Positions 21,722-33,868 are shown, numbered from the stretch's first letter. The stretch is 64,000 nucleotides of DNA from Branchiostoma lanceolatum (GCF_035083965.1 NC_089727.1:18913269-18977268); one strand, 5' to 3'. Program-made: numbers and translations. Notes: generated by a model from the letters alone, not told the origin.

Positions 21722-21995
21722 TCAGTGGAAGATGAATGATCCTACTGTTTCTGTAATGTGTGTGTTTTGTGAAGTTAAGAGGAGGGTAGCTTTCTTTTTG
21801 TCTGTAAACGTGGAGATATTAGAATGGAAATTAATAGCCTCTTTAAACAGCTCTTTTCTTTCATGGTCGTAGAAGGGGCAATTTGAAATAAAATGTACTT
21901 CATCTTCCACTGTGTTTGACATGTAGTATTTATTATTACAAGTTCTTTCGCACACAGGTAAGTTCTTGTACCGCCCTTTCTCTATTTCAAGGGGG
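21722..21995 (-). mobile_element. LINE reverse-transcriptase C-terminal fragment
   Basis: The minus-strand frame reads LEIEKGRYKNLPVCERTC then NTVEDEVHFISNCPFYDHER, the standard C-terminal motif of non-LTR retrotransposon ORFs (VEDExHFxxxCPxY). Nothing else of the element remains. It lies in a stretch present in duplicon 1 but absent at the matching point of duplicon 3 (34575). Confidence 0.65.
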
Positions 21996-22140
21996 TGGGC
22001 ACTCTTTCAGTATTGCCTTAGGCCCTTCGTGACAAAAAAACATTTTGGAACTCTTTTGTGACTCGTCTCTTGGATTGGTATCATTCAGCTAATGCTTCGC
22101 TCGGATGTGTTCTCATTGAAAAGACAATAAACATGTTGTT

Positions 22141-22480
22141 ACCGCAACCCCGCTGCTTCGCCATCTGGATCAAAGTCCGTGGATCCTAGGGCCCGTGTTC
22201 GATCCTAGGTGTCGACTCGAGCTCGGACATGTTGTAAGGGTTTGCATTCGTCATTTCGGATGGTGACGTAAAGCCGGCGGCTCCGTGTATGAGAGAGCTT
22301 CGGGCGTAAGCCTCAAGCGTCAAACCTCTGCACGTAAAAGAACCCAACACACTTATTAAGAAGAAGTAGGGGTGACCCGGTGTGCTCGGCCAAAAACGCG
22401 AGCTGTGGCGAAGCCGCATTGCACTTCCACTAGCCTTAAAAAAGCATCATGCTTCACCTCAAATGAGGATGACTGCTTTA
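22141..22480 (+). mobile_element. tRNA-like SINE, family D, copy 1
   Basis: Contains GTTCGATCCTA (Pol III box-B-like), TGGTGACGTAAAGCC, CACGTAAAAGAACCCAACAC and GTGTGCTCGGCCAAAAACGC, all repeated in order at 62318-62685. It sits exactly where duplicon 3 (34679) is uninterrupted, so it inserted after that duplication or was lost there. Confidence 0.65.
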
Positions 22481-23437
22481 CTTTACTTGCTTACAGTAGT
22501 AGAATGTAGACTATATAACAAACAGAGAGCTCAACGTTGTAGACTGGTACAATCTATTTTGTCCCTACTCCAAAGAGCTAAGTTAGACATGTACAGACAT
22601 GTCTTTCTAATGAGTTTAGACAAACCTTTGACTACGTATATGAAACATATTCTGCTCTTCCATTCTCACCATCACCAAGACGCTAGGAGAAGTCGAATTC
22701 GCTTAGTTGGTAACATTGCGCTAGGTTGACAATGTTGTTACTAATGTCGTAGAATGCCATTTTCATCTCATTTTTTGTTTTTGTCATGTGTATCAGTACA
22801 ACTTATAGGTATAAATGATTTTGAGCAAGAGTCTTCCAAAATAGATGCAGAAGAACAAAAATATCAAATTTAGTTTTTGGTACGGTATACCATGCTCTGT
22901 GTTTAGTAATTTGTTCAAAGTTCCACTTCCCTCTATTTACATTACTCGCCGAGTTTTATAAGATCATCCACTTTGAAAAACAGTGGGTTTGGGATCGAAG
23001 ATCTCTAGCGCAGCACTCCCAGGTATGAACAGTTTAGATACACAGGAGTGCATTATACTGGGGGACGTTGGGTTGGAGGTCTGTATGGACGTACCTTTTT
23101 CAGGGTGTCGGAATTATGTACCCTGGTGGAATAGTGTTTTATAACGAATTCAACTTTTTGTTTGCCGAACCTTCATATTTTTGGCACGCTCGCATCAGGT
23201 TAACGGTGGGCACAGAGAATGTAATCCATATAATCGAATTGATATGGCCTAAGGCCCTTTGTGATAGCTACGCTGTATTGTGTCTGACACCTGTATCGTT
23301 AGTGTTCATGGTGAAACCAGCAGGACAGGTACCCGCATCACCTTAAAGTTTATCTAACCTTCTTTATGTTTTCGTTATGTTTAATTGAGGGGAACAAACA
23401 GAGGCAGCCGCACAGACTTCAGCAACCTTTCACCGCG

Positions 23438-23443
23438 TTTATT
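23438..23443 (-). terminator. Polyadenylation signal of CUB–pseudoprotease 1
   Basis: AATAAA on the minus strand, 510 nt past the stop, conserved at 28848-28853 and 36483-36488 in the other two copies. Confidence 0.5.
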
Positions 23444-23956
23444 TTGCTCTATTATCTAAGAAGTTTAACTTCTGTCGATAGTTTTATCAACAATGACTTT
23501 TTGAACTATACTTATAGCTTAATAAACGTTTACATAGGTTAAACTAGTATATACATACAATTGGCAACAAAACTAAGGCAAAGTCAATACAATCTATCTA
23601 TCTACAAATATATATATAGATATATTTATATACTAGTATTCATGTATAAGATTCTACACCGAGAATATAGTGTAATATGTACAGCTGTGTCCATATGTAC
23701 ATGCATATATATATTGCATGCATATATATATTGCTACACAAAGGCTTTTACACGTAGCATATACCGTTGTGCTGTATGATATGGCTTCACACAGGCCAAA
23801 TTGTACAATTTCCCCCCTCTCTTACGTTACAAGAAAAAAGAAAAACGGCCGAAAAGAGTTTGCGACAATCGTATCTACTTGCCATGCCTCTTGCAGCTAT
23901 CTCTGACCAAGGACTGAATGACTCTCTTGCCAAGTCGCATGTTCGCTATAACAACT

Positions 23957-25210
23957 CTAAGGGTTTCTGTCCATGGTTTCCTGGATCCAGCCCAAGAAAG
24001 CGGACACCCGAGTGTTCACACTCGGCAGCTGCCGTCCACAGTCTTGGGGACCCAAACTGACCAGCCCGACTAGGTAAGCCGGCCCTCCGGACGGGAAGAG
24101 CACCACTGGGCCGCCGGCGTCTTCGCCGCGGCACGCGCCCACGCCGGCTGTATCGTAACCTGTGCACATCATGGTAATTTCAGAAAGCTTATTATCATAT
24201 ACAGCCGAGCATGTCTGGGTTGATACTACTAGCATGTTAGTTTGTAGCAGGACGGGTGATACCTCGCCTTGGTCGGAGATTGTGCCCCACCCGGTCACGG
24301 TAACGATAGTCCCAACCGGTGGCCAAGGGTCATGATCAGGACCGGGACTGTAATCTGGGAGGCAGATCGGCATGACGTAATCATTCTGAGATAAGGGAGA
24401 CTCTAGCTTCAGCAGAGCGATGTCGTTGCTAATATACGGCATTTCTGATGCCTCGGGGTATATAATGACCTTTTGGACTTCGACGAGATCCTTCAATTCT
24501 ATTTTGCTTATATCGTGCTCGCCTACAACTACCCAAACATCCTTCACGCGACCTAACCCATCAACGCAGCTCGCGGCGGTGACAACCCAGTTCTCGTTCA
24601 GCAACGCACCGCCACACATGACGTTACCTACAGGATCTGTGAGAGCGACTTGCCAAGGGTAGCTGCCTGGTGCCGCAGTATTTCCACCCAAGATCTTGTT
24701 CCCGACACCCACCCGTGTCCAAGGTCTCCTTGGGACAACGGGGCGACCGCACTTGTTGTAGGTGTAGATGGCCCTGAACCCAGGGAAGACCCGTCTGCGG
24801 TCACTCCAGAAAAAGATCGTAATTTTGTAGGTCTCAGACGTGAAGACCCGGTAAGGGCTGATTTCCTCCCCGCAGAACGGGCCTCCAATCAGGTTGGCTC
24901 CATCGAAAAGGCTAATCCAGTCAAAGCAACGCCGGCGCCAGGGACGGGTCGTCGGGATCCTCAGCCGGGGCTGCAGGTGGAAGGTGGGGAACTGCAGGGC
25001 GATGGTCCGCCCGGGCGGTGCCCTGATCTCGTACACACAACGGCGTCGGTTTGGGTAATTATGGGGCCAACCTGGGGACTCGATGGTCCCATTGTCTTCC
25101 GTGTAAATACCGCCGCAGTTGACCCACTCGTTGCCTTCGTATGTCGGCGTAGCGCTCAAGACGAGCCCGCCGGACAGAGACAGACACAAGACACGAGCCA
25201 GGAAAAACAT
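23957..25210 (-). CDS. Secreted CUB – serine protease homologue (pseudoprotease), copy 1
   Basis: Intronless 417-aa ORF. The start is the Met at 25210, which opens a signal peptide (MFFLARVLCLSLSGG...); an in-frame Met 24 codons upstream would bury it. A CUB domain covers residues about 30-155 (Cys-rich, CGGIYTEDNGTIESPGWPHN). A trypsin fold begins at NK|ILGG near residue 168. The active site is degenerate: the TAAHC position reads TAASC (His57 to Ser), Asp102 is kept in NDIALLKL, and the GDSGGP box reads GEDAGGP (Ser195 to Ala, with one extra residue). The Asp189 position is Gly. It should be catalytically dead, acting as a binding or decoy protein in body fluid; CUB–protease proteins commonly work in complement-like or clotting pathways, but that role is inference. 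Confidence 0.85.
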   Translation of the reverse strand: MFFLARVLCLSLSGGLVLSATPTYEGNEWVNCGGIYTEDNGTIESPGWPHNYPNRRRCVYEIRAPPGRTIALQFPTFHLQPRLRIPTTRPWRRRCFDWISLFDGANLIGGPFCGEEISPYRVFTSETYKITIFFWSDRRRVFPGFRAIYTYNKCGRPVVPRRPWTRVGVGNKILGGNTAAPGSYPWQVALTDPVGNVMCGGALLNENWVVTAASCVDGLGRVKDVWVVVGEHDISKIELKDLVEVQKVIIYPEASEMPYISNDIALLKLESPLSQNDYVMPICLPDYSPGPDHDPWPPVGTIVTVTGWGTISDQGEVSPVLLQTNMLVVSTQTCSAVYDNKLSEITMMCTGYDTAGVGACRGEDAGGPVVLFPSGGPAYLVGLVSLGPQDCGRQLPSVNTRVSAFLGWIQETMDRNP

Positions 25211-25338
25211 CGTAGCCGAACGAATACGTCTAGAAGACGCTAGAGTTGGAAGAAAACGTCCAGAAGGTTCTGAAGTTGACAATTTCTTTAGACGTCAATG
25301 TTTTCGCCCTCAGGTGAAGGTACCAGTAGGACAAGTTG

Positions 25339-25346
25339 TGACGTCA
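25339..25346 (-). promoter_or_regulatory. CRE-like TGACGTCA upstream of CUB–pseudoprotease 1
   Basis: A perfect CREB/ATF palindrome 129 bp before the ATG. The same octamer lies at the same distance in copies 2 and 3. The 25211-25350 block also has clustered GAA/TTC triplets (CCAGAAGGTTCTGAAG), which recall a heat-shock element but with imperfect spacing. Confidence 0.5.
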
Positions 25347-26246
25347 TGGCAGTCAGGTGGAGAGGGGATGGCGTCCTTGACTTGCAGCTGTGAGGTGGTG
25401 CTACCGCTATTTTTTTTTTCTTAAAAGGACCTTTTCAAGCTAAAATCTACATAGGATATCCTCAGTCGATGAAATCATTCAGTCAGTTTTGAAATAAACA
25501 CGCATCGCATCTTATTGTTCAAACAAAAAAACACGTAACGTCGTCTAGATTTTGCAAGGCACCCTCAATGATGGACTCTTCCAGCATGCACTCTTTGTTG
25601 CACGGATTATATTTATTCTACTCAGTGGCCATGAAAAAGTTGCCGAGGTGTGTTTAAAGGTCATTGCAGTATTAATACCATTTTGTACCATGCAGGCCAG
25701 AAATTATGCATGAAACATAACTCCTGGTGGGCAGTCTGTTGTTTTCTGCAGTAAGAAGGTCAAACTAATGAAAATCTAGATGGTTTTAGGAAATCATCGG
25801 ACATTGAGTAGCAGGATTGTTTTTTGTTCAATTCACAAACACCAAAAACACGAAATAATGAAGAAAATTTGCTGAAAAAAAGGGTTGTACCTGTTATTTA
25901 CGTGAATATTGACAGAATATTACAAAACGGGCCTCTAATAAAAAAATATAATAAACACTCGATCCATACATGCACTACCTACATCTGCTTAGAGACTAAT
26001 GCAACCGAGAACAGAACGCAGCAGAACGCAGGCCAGATTATCGACACCTCAACGCAAATGGTCCTTTGAAAGTTTCATGGTGAAAACACCAAATATAAAA
26101 CTTAGATTAGCCATCAAATACAGCGAATATATATATCCAAAGAATGAAAAAAAATACAAATCTTTGGCAGGTGTCTTCAAAAAGTGATCTAGTTTAGGTA
26201 GTTCTTCAATCCGTGAGGTCTCGTTTAAGTGCATGCGCTCTGTTGT

Positions 26247-27363
26247 TACCTTCGCCGAGAAGGTTATGCAGAGGGTAGCGTTTGTTGTCTGTCTGTTTGT
26301 CTGTAGTGGACCAGAATAACTCAAGAATGCCTAGATGGATTGTTTTGATATTTGGTACGTTGGTAGGTTTTGGTGAGACCTGAAAACGATTAGATTTTGG
26401 GCCCCCTATCGGCTTCTAACGGTACTGCAGCGGAACTTCCTGTTTTGATATCTCGTGTTTTGGACATGCCATGGAACTGATTTTTTAGTGGTACATAGAT
26501 CTTTGGACAGAGAGTAAGTGGTACGGATTTGGGCTGCAGGAGCAGGTTTTGCGTCTGACTTTGAAATGGAATAAGTCAAGAAGGGCTTGATGGATGGTAA
26601 TGATTTTTGGTAAGTAGATAGCTTGAGTGATGATGTACATGATTAGATACTTCTTATGCAAATCAGTACCTAATTTGCATAATTAATGAGGAAAGTTTAT
26701 ACAGGCGCCAAAATCCATGATAGGACTCTGAAACATGTGACATATGTAACTGAGGAAGGGAGAAAAACTAATTGATATGAACTATGCAAATGAAGACCTC
26801 ATTTGCATAATTAATGAGAAAATACTATAAATCAAGATGGCCTGGTCAAGATGGTCATGATTTTTGGTATGTACATAGCTTGTGTGATGCTTAGAATGAT
26901 TGGCCGATAATTATGCAAATCAGATTTTATTTTGCATAATTAATGAGGCAACTTTAAAAATCTGCTTTGTGCCATGATATGACTATTCAAATTGTAACTG
27001 AGGAAGAGAGGAATGTTGAAGATAGAAAATATGCAAATGTGGGCCTAATTTGAATACTTAAATGAGAAACTACTATAGTTCCATACTGGTAAATGACGGA
27101 AATTTCCTGCATTTAATACTTTTTTTGTGGCATCGGGAAGTTATGTGAATTTGAACATCGTTGAATCAAATTATGCTAATATGGGCCACATTTGCATGAT
27201 TAATGATCAATATTAGCATAACCTTCTTTGTTAAGCTCATACTTTGTTAAGCTCATACTTTGGACATGTCATATTTTAAGACAATCAACTGGTATGATTT
27301 ATAATTGATGAGAAACACTCCTAATACGTCAGTCACAATGGTTAAAATCATTCGGCGAAGGTA
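26247..27363 (+). mobile_element. 1.1-kb TATGCAAAT-rich element, complete-looking copy
   Basis: Starts TACCTTCGCCGA and ends TCGGCGAAGGTA, an inverted 12-bp pair. Inside are at least four TTATGCAAAT...ATTTGCATAATTAATGAG units and GTGGACCAGAATAACTCAAG. No ORF of note. It lies at the join between duplicons 1 and 2: copy 2 continues GCTCTGTTGTTCTTGG where copy 1 is interrupted. Confidence 0.65.
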
Positions 27364-29127
27364 TGAGGTCGTTGAAACTATTTCAACCTGTAAAAATTTT
27401 GGCTATTTGTATGTAAGATATGTTTTCTATTTAAGTAAGACGTCAGACTACACATAGACGTTACGATATATATTGATATTTTAATACGAATGTTATCTAT
27501 TGTCTTGAAATCCCACGCAGTTCAGACATTGGCTGCCATGTGGTGGTTTGCTGTTTGATTGTTTGAATCGAATTAACCATTATCATTATTATACTGTGAC
27601 ATATACTGCGCATGTATCTGTAATAAACTATTCTTTTGTTGTGACCTGGACTTAACCCAGTGGGTATGTATATATATAACATTGTATCTTCTTTTATTAC
27701 ATTACATTAAACTTCTGGTGACTCTACTTTCAGCTTGTCTGTCCTCTGTGGTTCGGTTTAGTGATGCTCTTTTCTGATACAATTAGGTTGTTCATTTTTT
27801 TTTTTTTTTTTTTGGTGCAAAAAATGATTTGCGACCATTCCATAAATCGTACATAAAAGCTACAAAATAAGCAAATATGTATGCCGTCAGTTGCATAACA
27901 TACATACATACATACATAATCATACGAGTTGAAGCGTCTACAAAGTTCTGCTTCCAGTATTTTCGGTTACACATCATGTCTGTCATGTCTTTTCCACTCA
28001 GACCAGTTTCCAATTCTAAAATGCTCTTAATTATAAGTGCGGAATACATTTATTATTGCCTCTTCTCCTTTTGGCTTCTGGGGTCCAAAAGACTAGTTTA
28101 ACAGCTGGTTCGTTGTGGCGAATTACAAAACAATATCGGAAAACAGTTACTTATGTCGTAGAATGCATTTTTCATCTTATTGTTTTTTTGTCATGTGTAT
28201 CAGTACAACCTAGGTAGAAATGATTTTGAGCATGAGTCTTCCAAAAGAAGATGAAGAAGAACAGAAATGTTGAATATATTGTTGGTTATACCTTGTTCTG
28301 TGTTTAGTCAGTTGTTCAACGTTCCTGACCATTTGCCTCAATTTACATTAATCTGCCGAGTTACATAAAATCATCCACTTTGAAAAACAGTGGGTTTGGG
28401 ATCAGAGGTCTCTAGCGCAGCACTCCCAGGTATGAACAGTTTAGATACACAGGAGTGCATTATACTGGGGGACGTTGGGTTGGAGGTCTGTATGGACGTA
28501 CCTTTTTCAGGGTGTCGGAATTATGCCCCTGGTGGAGTTGTGTTAGTAGATGTTAGGTTTCAAAACGAACTTTTTGTTTGCCCAACATTCATATGTTTTG
28601 CACGCTCGCATCAGTTTAACGGTGGGCCCAGAGAATGTCATCCATATAATCGAATTAGTATGGCCTTAGGACCTTTGTGATAGCTACGCTGTATTGTGTC
28701 TGACACCTGTATCATTAGTGTTCATGGTGAAACCAGCAGGACAGGTACCCGCATCACCTTTATCTAACCTTCTTTATGTTTTCGTTATGTTTAATTGAGG
28801 GGAACAAACAGAGGCAGCCGCACAGACTTCAGCAACCTTTCACCGCGTTTATTTTGCTCTATTATCTAAGAAGTTTAACTTCTGTCGATAGTTTTATCAA
28901 CAATGACTTTTTGAACTATACTTATAGCTTAACAAACGTTTACATAGGTTAAACTAGTATATACATACAATTGGCAACAAAACTAAGGCAAAGTCAATAC
29001 AATGCTGATGGGTCAGTTAACTCCTGTTGTACAGGAGGTAATATTGTCTCGCGGGGGCGGTAAGATGGTAAGGCAGGGAAAGTTCGACACGTAGGTCTCC
29101 TTTCCTGTCGAGGGAGAAATTGTACAT

Positions 29128-29130
<3 letters not shown>

Positions 29131-29203
<73 letters not shown>
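29131..29203. repeat. (CTAT)n microsatellite in duplicon 2
   Basis: About 18 CTAT units. The same locus has about 12 units at 36766-36813 in duplicon 3 and about three at 23580-23592 in duplicon 1. Confidence 0.9.
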
Positions 29204-29556
29204 CAAATTTATATATATAGATATATTTATATACTAGTATTCATGTATAAGATTCTACACCGAGAATATAGTGTAATATGTACAGCTGTGTCCATATGTA
29301 CATGCATATATATATTGCATGCATATATATATTGCTACACAAAGGCTTTTACACGTAGCATATACCGTTGTGCTGTATGATATGGCTTCACACAGGCCAA
29401 ATTGTACAATTTTCCGCCTCTCTAACGTTACAGACAAAAGAAAAACGGCCGAAAAGAGTTGGCGACAATCGTATCTACTTGCCATGCCTCTTGCAGCTAT
29501 CTCTGACCAAGGACTGAATGACTCTCTTGCCAAGTCGCATGTTCGCTACAACAACT

Positions 29557-30810
29557 CTAAGGGTTTCTGTCCATGGTTTCCTGGATCCAGCCCAAGAAAG
29601 CGGACACCCGAGAGTTCACACTCGGCAGCTGCCGTCCACAGTCTTGGGGACCCAAACTGACCAGCCCGACTAGGTAAGCCGGCCCTCCGGACGGGAAGAG
29701 CACCACTGGGCCGCCGGCGTCTTCGCGGCGGCACGCGCCCACGCCGGCTGTATCGTAACCTGTGCACATCATGGTAATTTCAGAAAGCTTATTATCATAT
29801 ACAGCCGAGCATGTCTGGGTTGATACTACTAGCATGTTAGTTTGTAGCAGGACGGGTGATACCTCGCCTTGGTCGGAGATTGTGCCCCACCCGGTCACGG
29901 TAACGATAGTTCCAACCGGTGGCCAAGGGTCATGATCAGGACCGGGACTGTAATCTGGGAGGCAGATCGGCATGACGTAATCATTCTGAGATAAGGGAGA
30001 CTCTAGCTTCAGCAGAGCGATGTCGTTGCTAATATACGGCGTTTCTGATGCCTCGGGGTATATAATGACCTTTTGGACTTCGACGAGATCCTTCAGTTCT
30101 ATTTTGCTTATATCGTGCTCGCCAACAACTACCCAAACATCCTTCACGCGACCTAACCCATCAACGCAGCTCGCGGCGGTGACAACCCAGTTCTCGTTCA
30201 GCAACGCACCGCCACACATGACGTTACCTACAGGATCTGTGAGAGCGACTTGCCAAGGGTAGCTGCCTGGTACCGCAGTATTTCCATCCAAGATCTTGTT
30301 CCCGGTACCCGCCCGTGTCCAAGGTCTCCTTGGGACAACGGGACGACCGCACTTGTTGTAGGTGTAGATGGCCCTGAACCCAGGGAAGACCCGTCTGCGG
30401 TCACTCCAGAAAAAGATGGTAATCTTGTAGGTCTCAGACGTGAAGACCCGGTAAGGGCTGATTTCCTCCCCGCAGAACGGGCCTCCAATCAGGTTGGCCC
30501 CATCGAAAAGGCTAATCCAGTCAAAGCAACGCCGGCGCCAGGGACGGGTCGTCGGGATCCTCAGCCGGGGCTGCAGGTGGAAGGTGGGGAACTGCAGGGC
30601 GATGGTCCGCCCGGGCGGTGCCCTGATCTCGTACACACAACGGCCTCGGTTTGGGTAATCATGGGGCCAACCTGGGGACTCGATGGTCCCATTGTCTTCC
30701 GTGTAAATACCGCCGCAGTTGACCCACTCGTTGCCTTCGTATGTCGGCGTAGCGCTCAAGACGAGCCCACAGGACAGAGACAGACACAAGACACGAACCA
30801 GGAGAAACAT
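29557..30810 (-). CDS. Secreted CUB – serine protease homologue (pseudoprotease), copy 2
   Basis: Same 417-aa architecture as copy 1: signal peptide MFLLVRVLCLSLSCG, CUB, linker, trypsin fold. I count 12 amino-acid differences from copy 1. Distinct here: the trypsin N-terminus reads ILDGN instead of ILGGN, which would disturb zymogen activation, and the pseudo-active site reads CRREDAGGP. His57 to Ser and Ser195 to Ala are shared. The frame is intact with no stop, so selection or recent duplication keeps it open. The CRE-like octamer is at 30939-30946 and AATAAA at 28848-28853. Confidence 0.85.
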   Translation of the reverse strand: MFLLVRVLCLSLSCGLVLSATPTYEGNEWVNCGGIYTEDNGTIESPGWPHDYPNRGRCVYEIRAPPGRTIALQFPTFHLQPRLRIPTTRPWRRRCFDWISLFDGANLIGGPFCGEEISPYRVFTSETYKITIFFWSDRRRVFPGFRAIYTYNKCGRPVVPRRPWTRAGTGNKILDGNTAVPGSYPWQVALTDPVGNVMCGGALLNENWVVTAASCVDGLGRVKDVWVVVGEHDISKIELKDLVEVQKVIIYPEASETPYISNDIALLKLESPLSQNDYVMPICLPDYSPGPDHDPWPPVGTIVTVTGWGTISDQGEVSPVLLQTNMLVVSTQTCSAVYDNKLSEITMMCTGYDTAGVGACRREDAGGPVVLFPSGGPAYLVGLVSLGPQDCGRQLPSVNSRVSAFLGWIQETMDRNP

Positions 30811-30938
30811 CGTGGCAGAACGAATACGTCTAGAAGACGCTAGAGTTGCAAGAAAACGTCCAGAAGGTTCTGAAGTTGACAATTTCTTTAGACGTCAATG
30901 TTTCCGCCCTCAGGTGAAGGTACCAGTAGGACACGTTT

Positions 30939-30946
30939 TGACGTCA
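30939..30946 (-). promoter_or_regulatory. CRE-like TGACGTCA upstream of CUB–pseudoprotease 2
   Basis: Identical octamer, 129 bp before the ATG at 30810, in a block conserved among the three copies. Confidence 0.5.
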
Positions 30947-31018
30947 TGGCAGTCAGGTGGAGAGGGAGGGCGCCCTTGACTTGCAGCTGTGAGGTGGTTC
31001 TACCGCTATTTTTTTCTT

Positions 31019-31805
31019 AAAGCCATCGGATTTTTACCCTGGGCAACTCGTAAAGGAAGTGTTCCTACTGTGACATGTCTAGCAGCTTGAATGGTGGATT
31101 GACCCCCATAAACACATAAATTCATAAAAGGATCAGACCGTCTCCCAGCCCAGAACAATGGCTAGGACAGATTACCATAATACTGGTAAAGAAATTCAAA
31201 ATTTTTCTGTACTGGTTTTCATAGGAACATTATCAAACCATGCAGAATGGCTCAGATAAATGATCCAAGGAGGTCTCAATCAAATAAGATCCCTTGGATA
31301 ATCAAGACAATACTATCTACAACTTTCAGGTTTGGGAAAATCAAGCTTGTTCAAATTTTCAAATCAACCCTGTCAATGTAGTGTCAGAGTATCTAATTGT
31401 ATCTACATTTCCAACTTGAAAATGTCTTTCCCACATTAGCTTTGGTAATTGTGTGTCTAAAAATATGACTTGTAATTTTGGGTTATCTGTATCTGTGTCT
31501 ACTTGTAGTCTAAGAAACCAGTATGGACTGTAGAACTGTACTCATAACTGCCAGCCAATGTCTCAAACTAAACCACAAGCCATTGTTGCTATTACTTTAT
31601 TTCTGGGCTAAGTGTCCTTCTTGATGTGTAGCCATACTTTAATTTCTGATATCTGTTGTTATTTCAAACATAAGTTGAAGAGTAACTTGTACATGGTGAA
31701 CTGTCTCTGGCAGACCTCCACTGATGTGCACCGTACGGCTGCCAGCAGCACACTGAAGCCTATAGTTTACATTATCCAGCCTTTATATAGTTTTACTGGG
31801 CCCTT
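31019..31805. other. Duplicon-2-specific insertion, unrecognised
   Basis: The sequence leaves the shared upstream block at TTTTTTCTTAAA and rejoins it at ACCTTTTCAAGC. No terminal repeats, ORFs or known motifs are evident. Confidence 0.5.
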
Positions 31806-33489
31806 TAAAATGACCTTTTCAAGCTAAAATCTACATAGGATATCCTCAGTCGATGAAATTATTCAGTCAATTGTGAAATGTACACGCATCGCATCTCATT
31901 GTGTAAACAAGAACACGTAACATCGTCTAGATTTTGCAAGACACCCCTCAATGATGGACTCTTCCAGCATGCACTCTTCGTTACAAAGATTATATTTTTT
32001 CCACTCAGTGGTCATGAAAAATTTGCCGAGGTGTGTTTAAAGGTCATTGCAGTATCAGAACCATTTTGTACTAACAGGCCAAAAATTATCCATGAAACAT
32101 AACTCCTGGTGGACAGTCTGTTGTTTTCTGCACCAAGAGGGCCAATCTGATGAAAGTCGTGATGGTTTTAGGACATCATCCGACGTTGAGTAGCAGGATT
32201 GTTTTTTGTTCAATTCACAAACACCAGAAACACGAAATAATGAAGAATATTTGCTGAAAAAAGGGTTGCACCTGTCATTTACGTGAATGTTGACAAAATA
32301 TTACAAAACGGGCCTCTAATAGAAAGACATATAATAATAAATACTCGATCCATACATACACTACCTACATCTGCTTAGAGACTAATGCAACCGAGAACAG
32401 AACGCAGCAGAACGCAGGCCAGATTATCGACACCTCAACGCAAATGGTCCTTTGAAAGTTTCATGGTGAAAACACCAAATATAAAACTTAGATTAGCCAT
32501 CAAATACAGCGAATATATATATCCAAAGAATGAAAAAAAAATACAAATCTTTGGCAGGTGTCTTCAAAAAGTGATCTAGTTTAGGTAGTTCTTCAATCCG
32601 TGAGGTCTCGTTTGCATGCGCTCTGTTGTTCTTGGTGATGTATTCAGTGCCAAAGACTGGCGGGGTCAGTTGGTGTTTTTTTTTTTTTTTTTAAATTTTA
32701 AACCTTCTAGTCATAACATATCATTGGAAAGCTTCTTTATTGCCAGTTACAATTAAACTCTCAGCCCAATTAAGTCCTGTGATACATGTATTAGATATGG
32801 TAAAACATGAATACGCTTGTAACTTTCGACAGCATGGTCGGATTGAGATGAAATTCCACAGAATGCTGGTACTTATACTTTCAAATATAACACAGGTTTA
32901 CTTTTTCTTGATATGCTGAATTTTGGGGTGAAAAACACATATTTTGGTTAAGAAATACATGTTTATTTCATGTGCCCCGTTCTCAGCGAAGGCAGCAGTC
33001 TGGACCCTCATATTTCTCCATATAACAGATTACACCAAACAGAATTAATTTGTCCGTGGCTATATTGCCGTATATACACGTGAACGCATCATAATTGTTT
33101 TGGGTCCAAAAGAGCCAAAATGGAATTTTTTAATCATTTTTTTTTGGTAAAAAATCTGCTCTGGAGAAAATTCTTTGTTGATTAAACCCAAAAGCCACGG
33201 ATAATTTTCTTTATCATGCGATTATGTATTGAAATTGACTGATATACGTGGCAAAACTGTTGTCGTGACCGAGGACGAAGCCCGTAAATTTGACTATACA
33301 TGGCCTTCAGCGGACATTTAAGGCCTGTGACAGGCAATTAGTGGTAAGACATGTACGTTACATGTTTGTAAGTGTTAAACGCGTGGTCGTATCAATACAC
33401 AACAATTAATTGTCAAAAACCTTAAACTGCATGAGCTGGAGTAAGTTACAATTGAGGCATTACATGTCACTCATTGATATTTGAAAGCT

Positions 33490-33868
33490 GATTTATTTCC
33501 CTTTGGCAATATTAGGGCCCGAAAAATCGGATTTTGAAAGTCAATTTATTTAGTAATTTCTATACAATGTCAATGATTAGTTCAGACAACACTATCACAA
33601 TGTATAGCGACATCCATGATGCAAAAATATGACTTCCTTGTAATGTGAGAACTCACTGAAAATCGGTGCCAGGCCAGGTTTTTGTGTAGGCTCACGAAAA
33701 TAAGGGGATCATCATATGGCATGTTTTTGCACGGTTTTAAAATGCCCAAAGTATGAAGTTATTACACAAATGTGCTAGACAGTGTTAGTAAATGTCACTA
33801 CAATAAAGATTTCGGCATTTTTTTCATTCCCATTTTTTGCCCTAATATTGCTTTGGTTGCCTTTAAGG
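33490..33868. mobile_element. MITE with GGCAA...CAATATTAGGGC ends
   Basis: The left end reads GGCAATATTAGGGCC; the right end GCCCTAATATTGCTTTGGTTGCCTTTAA is its approximate complement. The same left end (TTAAAGGCAACCTAAGCAAT, then ATTAGGGC) starts another copy at 63596. Other DNA in 32650-34550 shows nothing I recognise. Confidence 0.5.

Larger units (their letters stand above)
21545..26240. repeat. Duplicon 1 carrying CUB–pseudoprotease gene 1
   Basis: From TTCATGGCGTCTTGAGCTGT to GAGGTCTCGTTTAAGTGCATG. It matches duplicon 3 from 34553 and duplicon 2 from 28150 onward over gene, UTRs and upstream DNA. It lacks the 125-bp block before the CTAT repeat that copies 2 and 3 share, and the roughly 880-bp block at 34912-35790. 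Confidence 0.75.
27395..32650. repeat. Duplicon 2 carrying CUB–pseudoprotease gene 2
   Basis: From the TTTGTATGTAAGATATG region (matched at 35215) through the gene to GTGATGTATTCAGTGCCAAAG. It differs from copies 1 and 3 by an extra block of about 790 bp at 31019-31805. Confidence 0.75.

Noticed and set aside
22186-22419. tRNA gene suggested by GTTCGATCC
   Set aside because: No cloverleaf can be drawn, and the segment is one of two dispersed SINE-like copies.
23260-23345. Minus-strand frame DAGTCPAGFTMNTNDTG in each duplicon, EGF- or ApeC-like at first sight
   Set aside because: Only about 25 codons, a single cysteine, and no flanking exon; too little to call a gene.
24650-25243. 197-codon plus-strand ORF opposite each pseudoprotease gene, in all three copies
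   Set aside because: It is the antisense shadow of the CUB/protease CDS, kept only because the duplicons are recent.
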